64,000 nucleotides of DNA from an uncultured Tropicimonas sp. (GTDB lineage Bacteria; Pseudomonadota; Alphaproteobacteria; Rhodobacterales; Rhodobacteraceae), in the NCBI GenBank assembly GCA_947495685.1, contig CANLZY010000003.1, forward strand, positions 62,001 through 126,000. Reading direction: 5' to 3'. The notes under the pieces are model-generated. The model ran no database searches, was not told the origin of the DNA, and worked only from the letters and a program-made list of their open reading frames with translations. Of this stretch, positions 63,926 to 64,000 are shown piece after piece; within the stretch, counting starts at the first letter, position 1; every line of letters starts with the position of its first letter. The translations under genes and the position numbers were made by a program.

Positions 63926-64000
63926 TCACTCCAGACTCCAGTCGTCGTCGTGGGCCACCTCGCCGATCGCCATCCAACTGGCCCGAACCCGTGCGACCTG
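63926..64000 (-). CDS. C-terminal end of an unidentified gene running in from the right
   Basis: Minus-strand frame with 24 codons to the window edge and TGA at 63926; ends RASWMAIGEVAHDDDWSLE. Third-position GC is high, supporting coding, and the prs hairpin fits a convergent gene. Too short to identify. Confidence 0.45.
   Translation of the reverse strand, partial: QVARVRASWMAIGEVAHDDDWSLE

Overview
The window is high-GC chromosomal DNA of an alphaproteobacterium, most likely a marine member of the Rhodobacteraceae (Roseobacter group). The gene set supports this: a TIGR01459-type HAD phosphatase, an Mn-type pyrophosphatase, a DUF1127 protein paired with a LysR regulator, GatCA with a short GluRS, TamAB, and a large RTX/LamG protein. 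I cannot name the species. Genes are dense and lie on both strands. There is no prophage, insertion sequence, CRISPR array or plasmid backbone. Most content is core metabolism and housekeeping.

Left part (1-8.4 kb): a minus-strand carbon-use operon holds a XylF/XylG/XylH-like sugar ABC importer followed by a gluconate-2-dehydrogenase-type subunit 3 and a GMC oxidoreductase cut by the window edge. A divergent FadR-type GntR regulator faces it. Two identical-pattern 13-bp inverted repeats (AACAT-N3-ATGTT) in that divergent region are good operator candidates. An MFS exporter with an ABM-like tail and a free-standing ABM monooxygenase follow.

8.4-20 kb: one gene encodes a 1488-residue secreted RTX protein with a duplicated unit of about 528 residues (LamG, RTX repeats and a conserved module). 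Next come tRNA-Val(CAC) and the tamA-tamB outer-membrane assembly pair. TamB carries eight tandem repeats of about 61 residues.

20-42 kb: orphan ParA; metF with divergent metR and a MetR-box-like site; suhB; an Flp-pilin-like peptide beside a rhomboid protease; a TPR protein; tRNA-Leu(UAA); an AI-2E family transporter; and a 44-residue basic protein in an otherwise gene-poor 1.6 kb. Then come mgtE-fthC-ymdB; guanine deaminase, a CAP protein, an 8-oxoguanine-deaminase-like enzyme with a HisN-like phosphatase; an XRE regulator; a quinone oxidoreductase; LysR/DUF1127; a YccA-type BI-1 protein; an NYN-domain gene broken by an in-frame amber codon; rpmG and a DUF533 protein.

42-64 kb: RNase P RNA; an amidase with an excalibur-type lipoprotein; gatC-gatA; an MFS protein with a His-rich tail; gltX; a zinc-peptidase-like protein; a Tat-exported MBL hydrolase; a PfkB kinase with an ArsC-like protein; groES-groEL under a clear promoter and a CIRCE-type operator; a small-ORF region; an acyltransferase; ppaC; a HAD phosphatase; maoC-ribF-ycgN-ltaE; a DsbA-like isomerase; and prs. 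I did not find a convincing new multi-gene system. The best leads are the RTX/LamG protein, the TamB repeat array, the paired operators, the small-ORF stack after groES, and the orphan pilin-like peptide.
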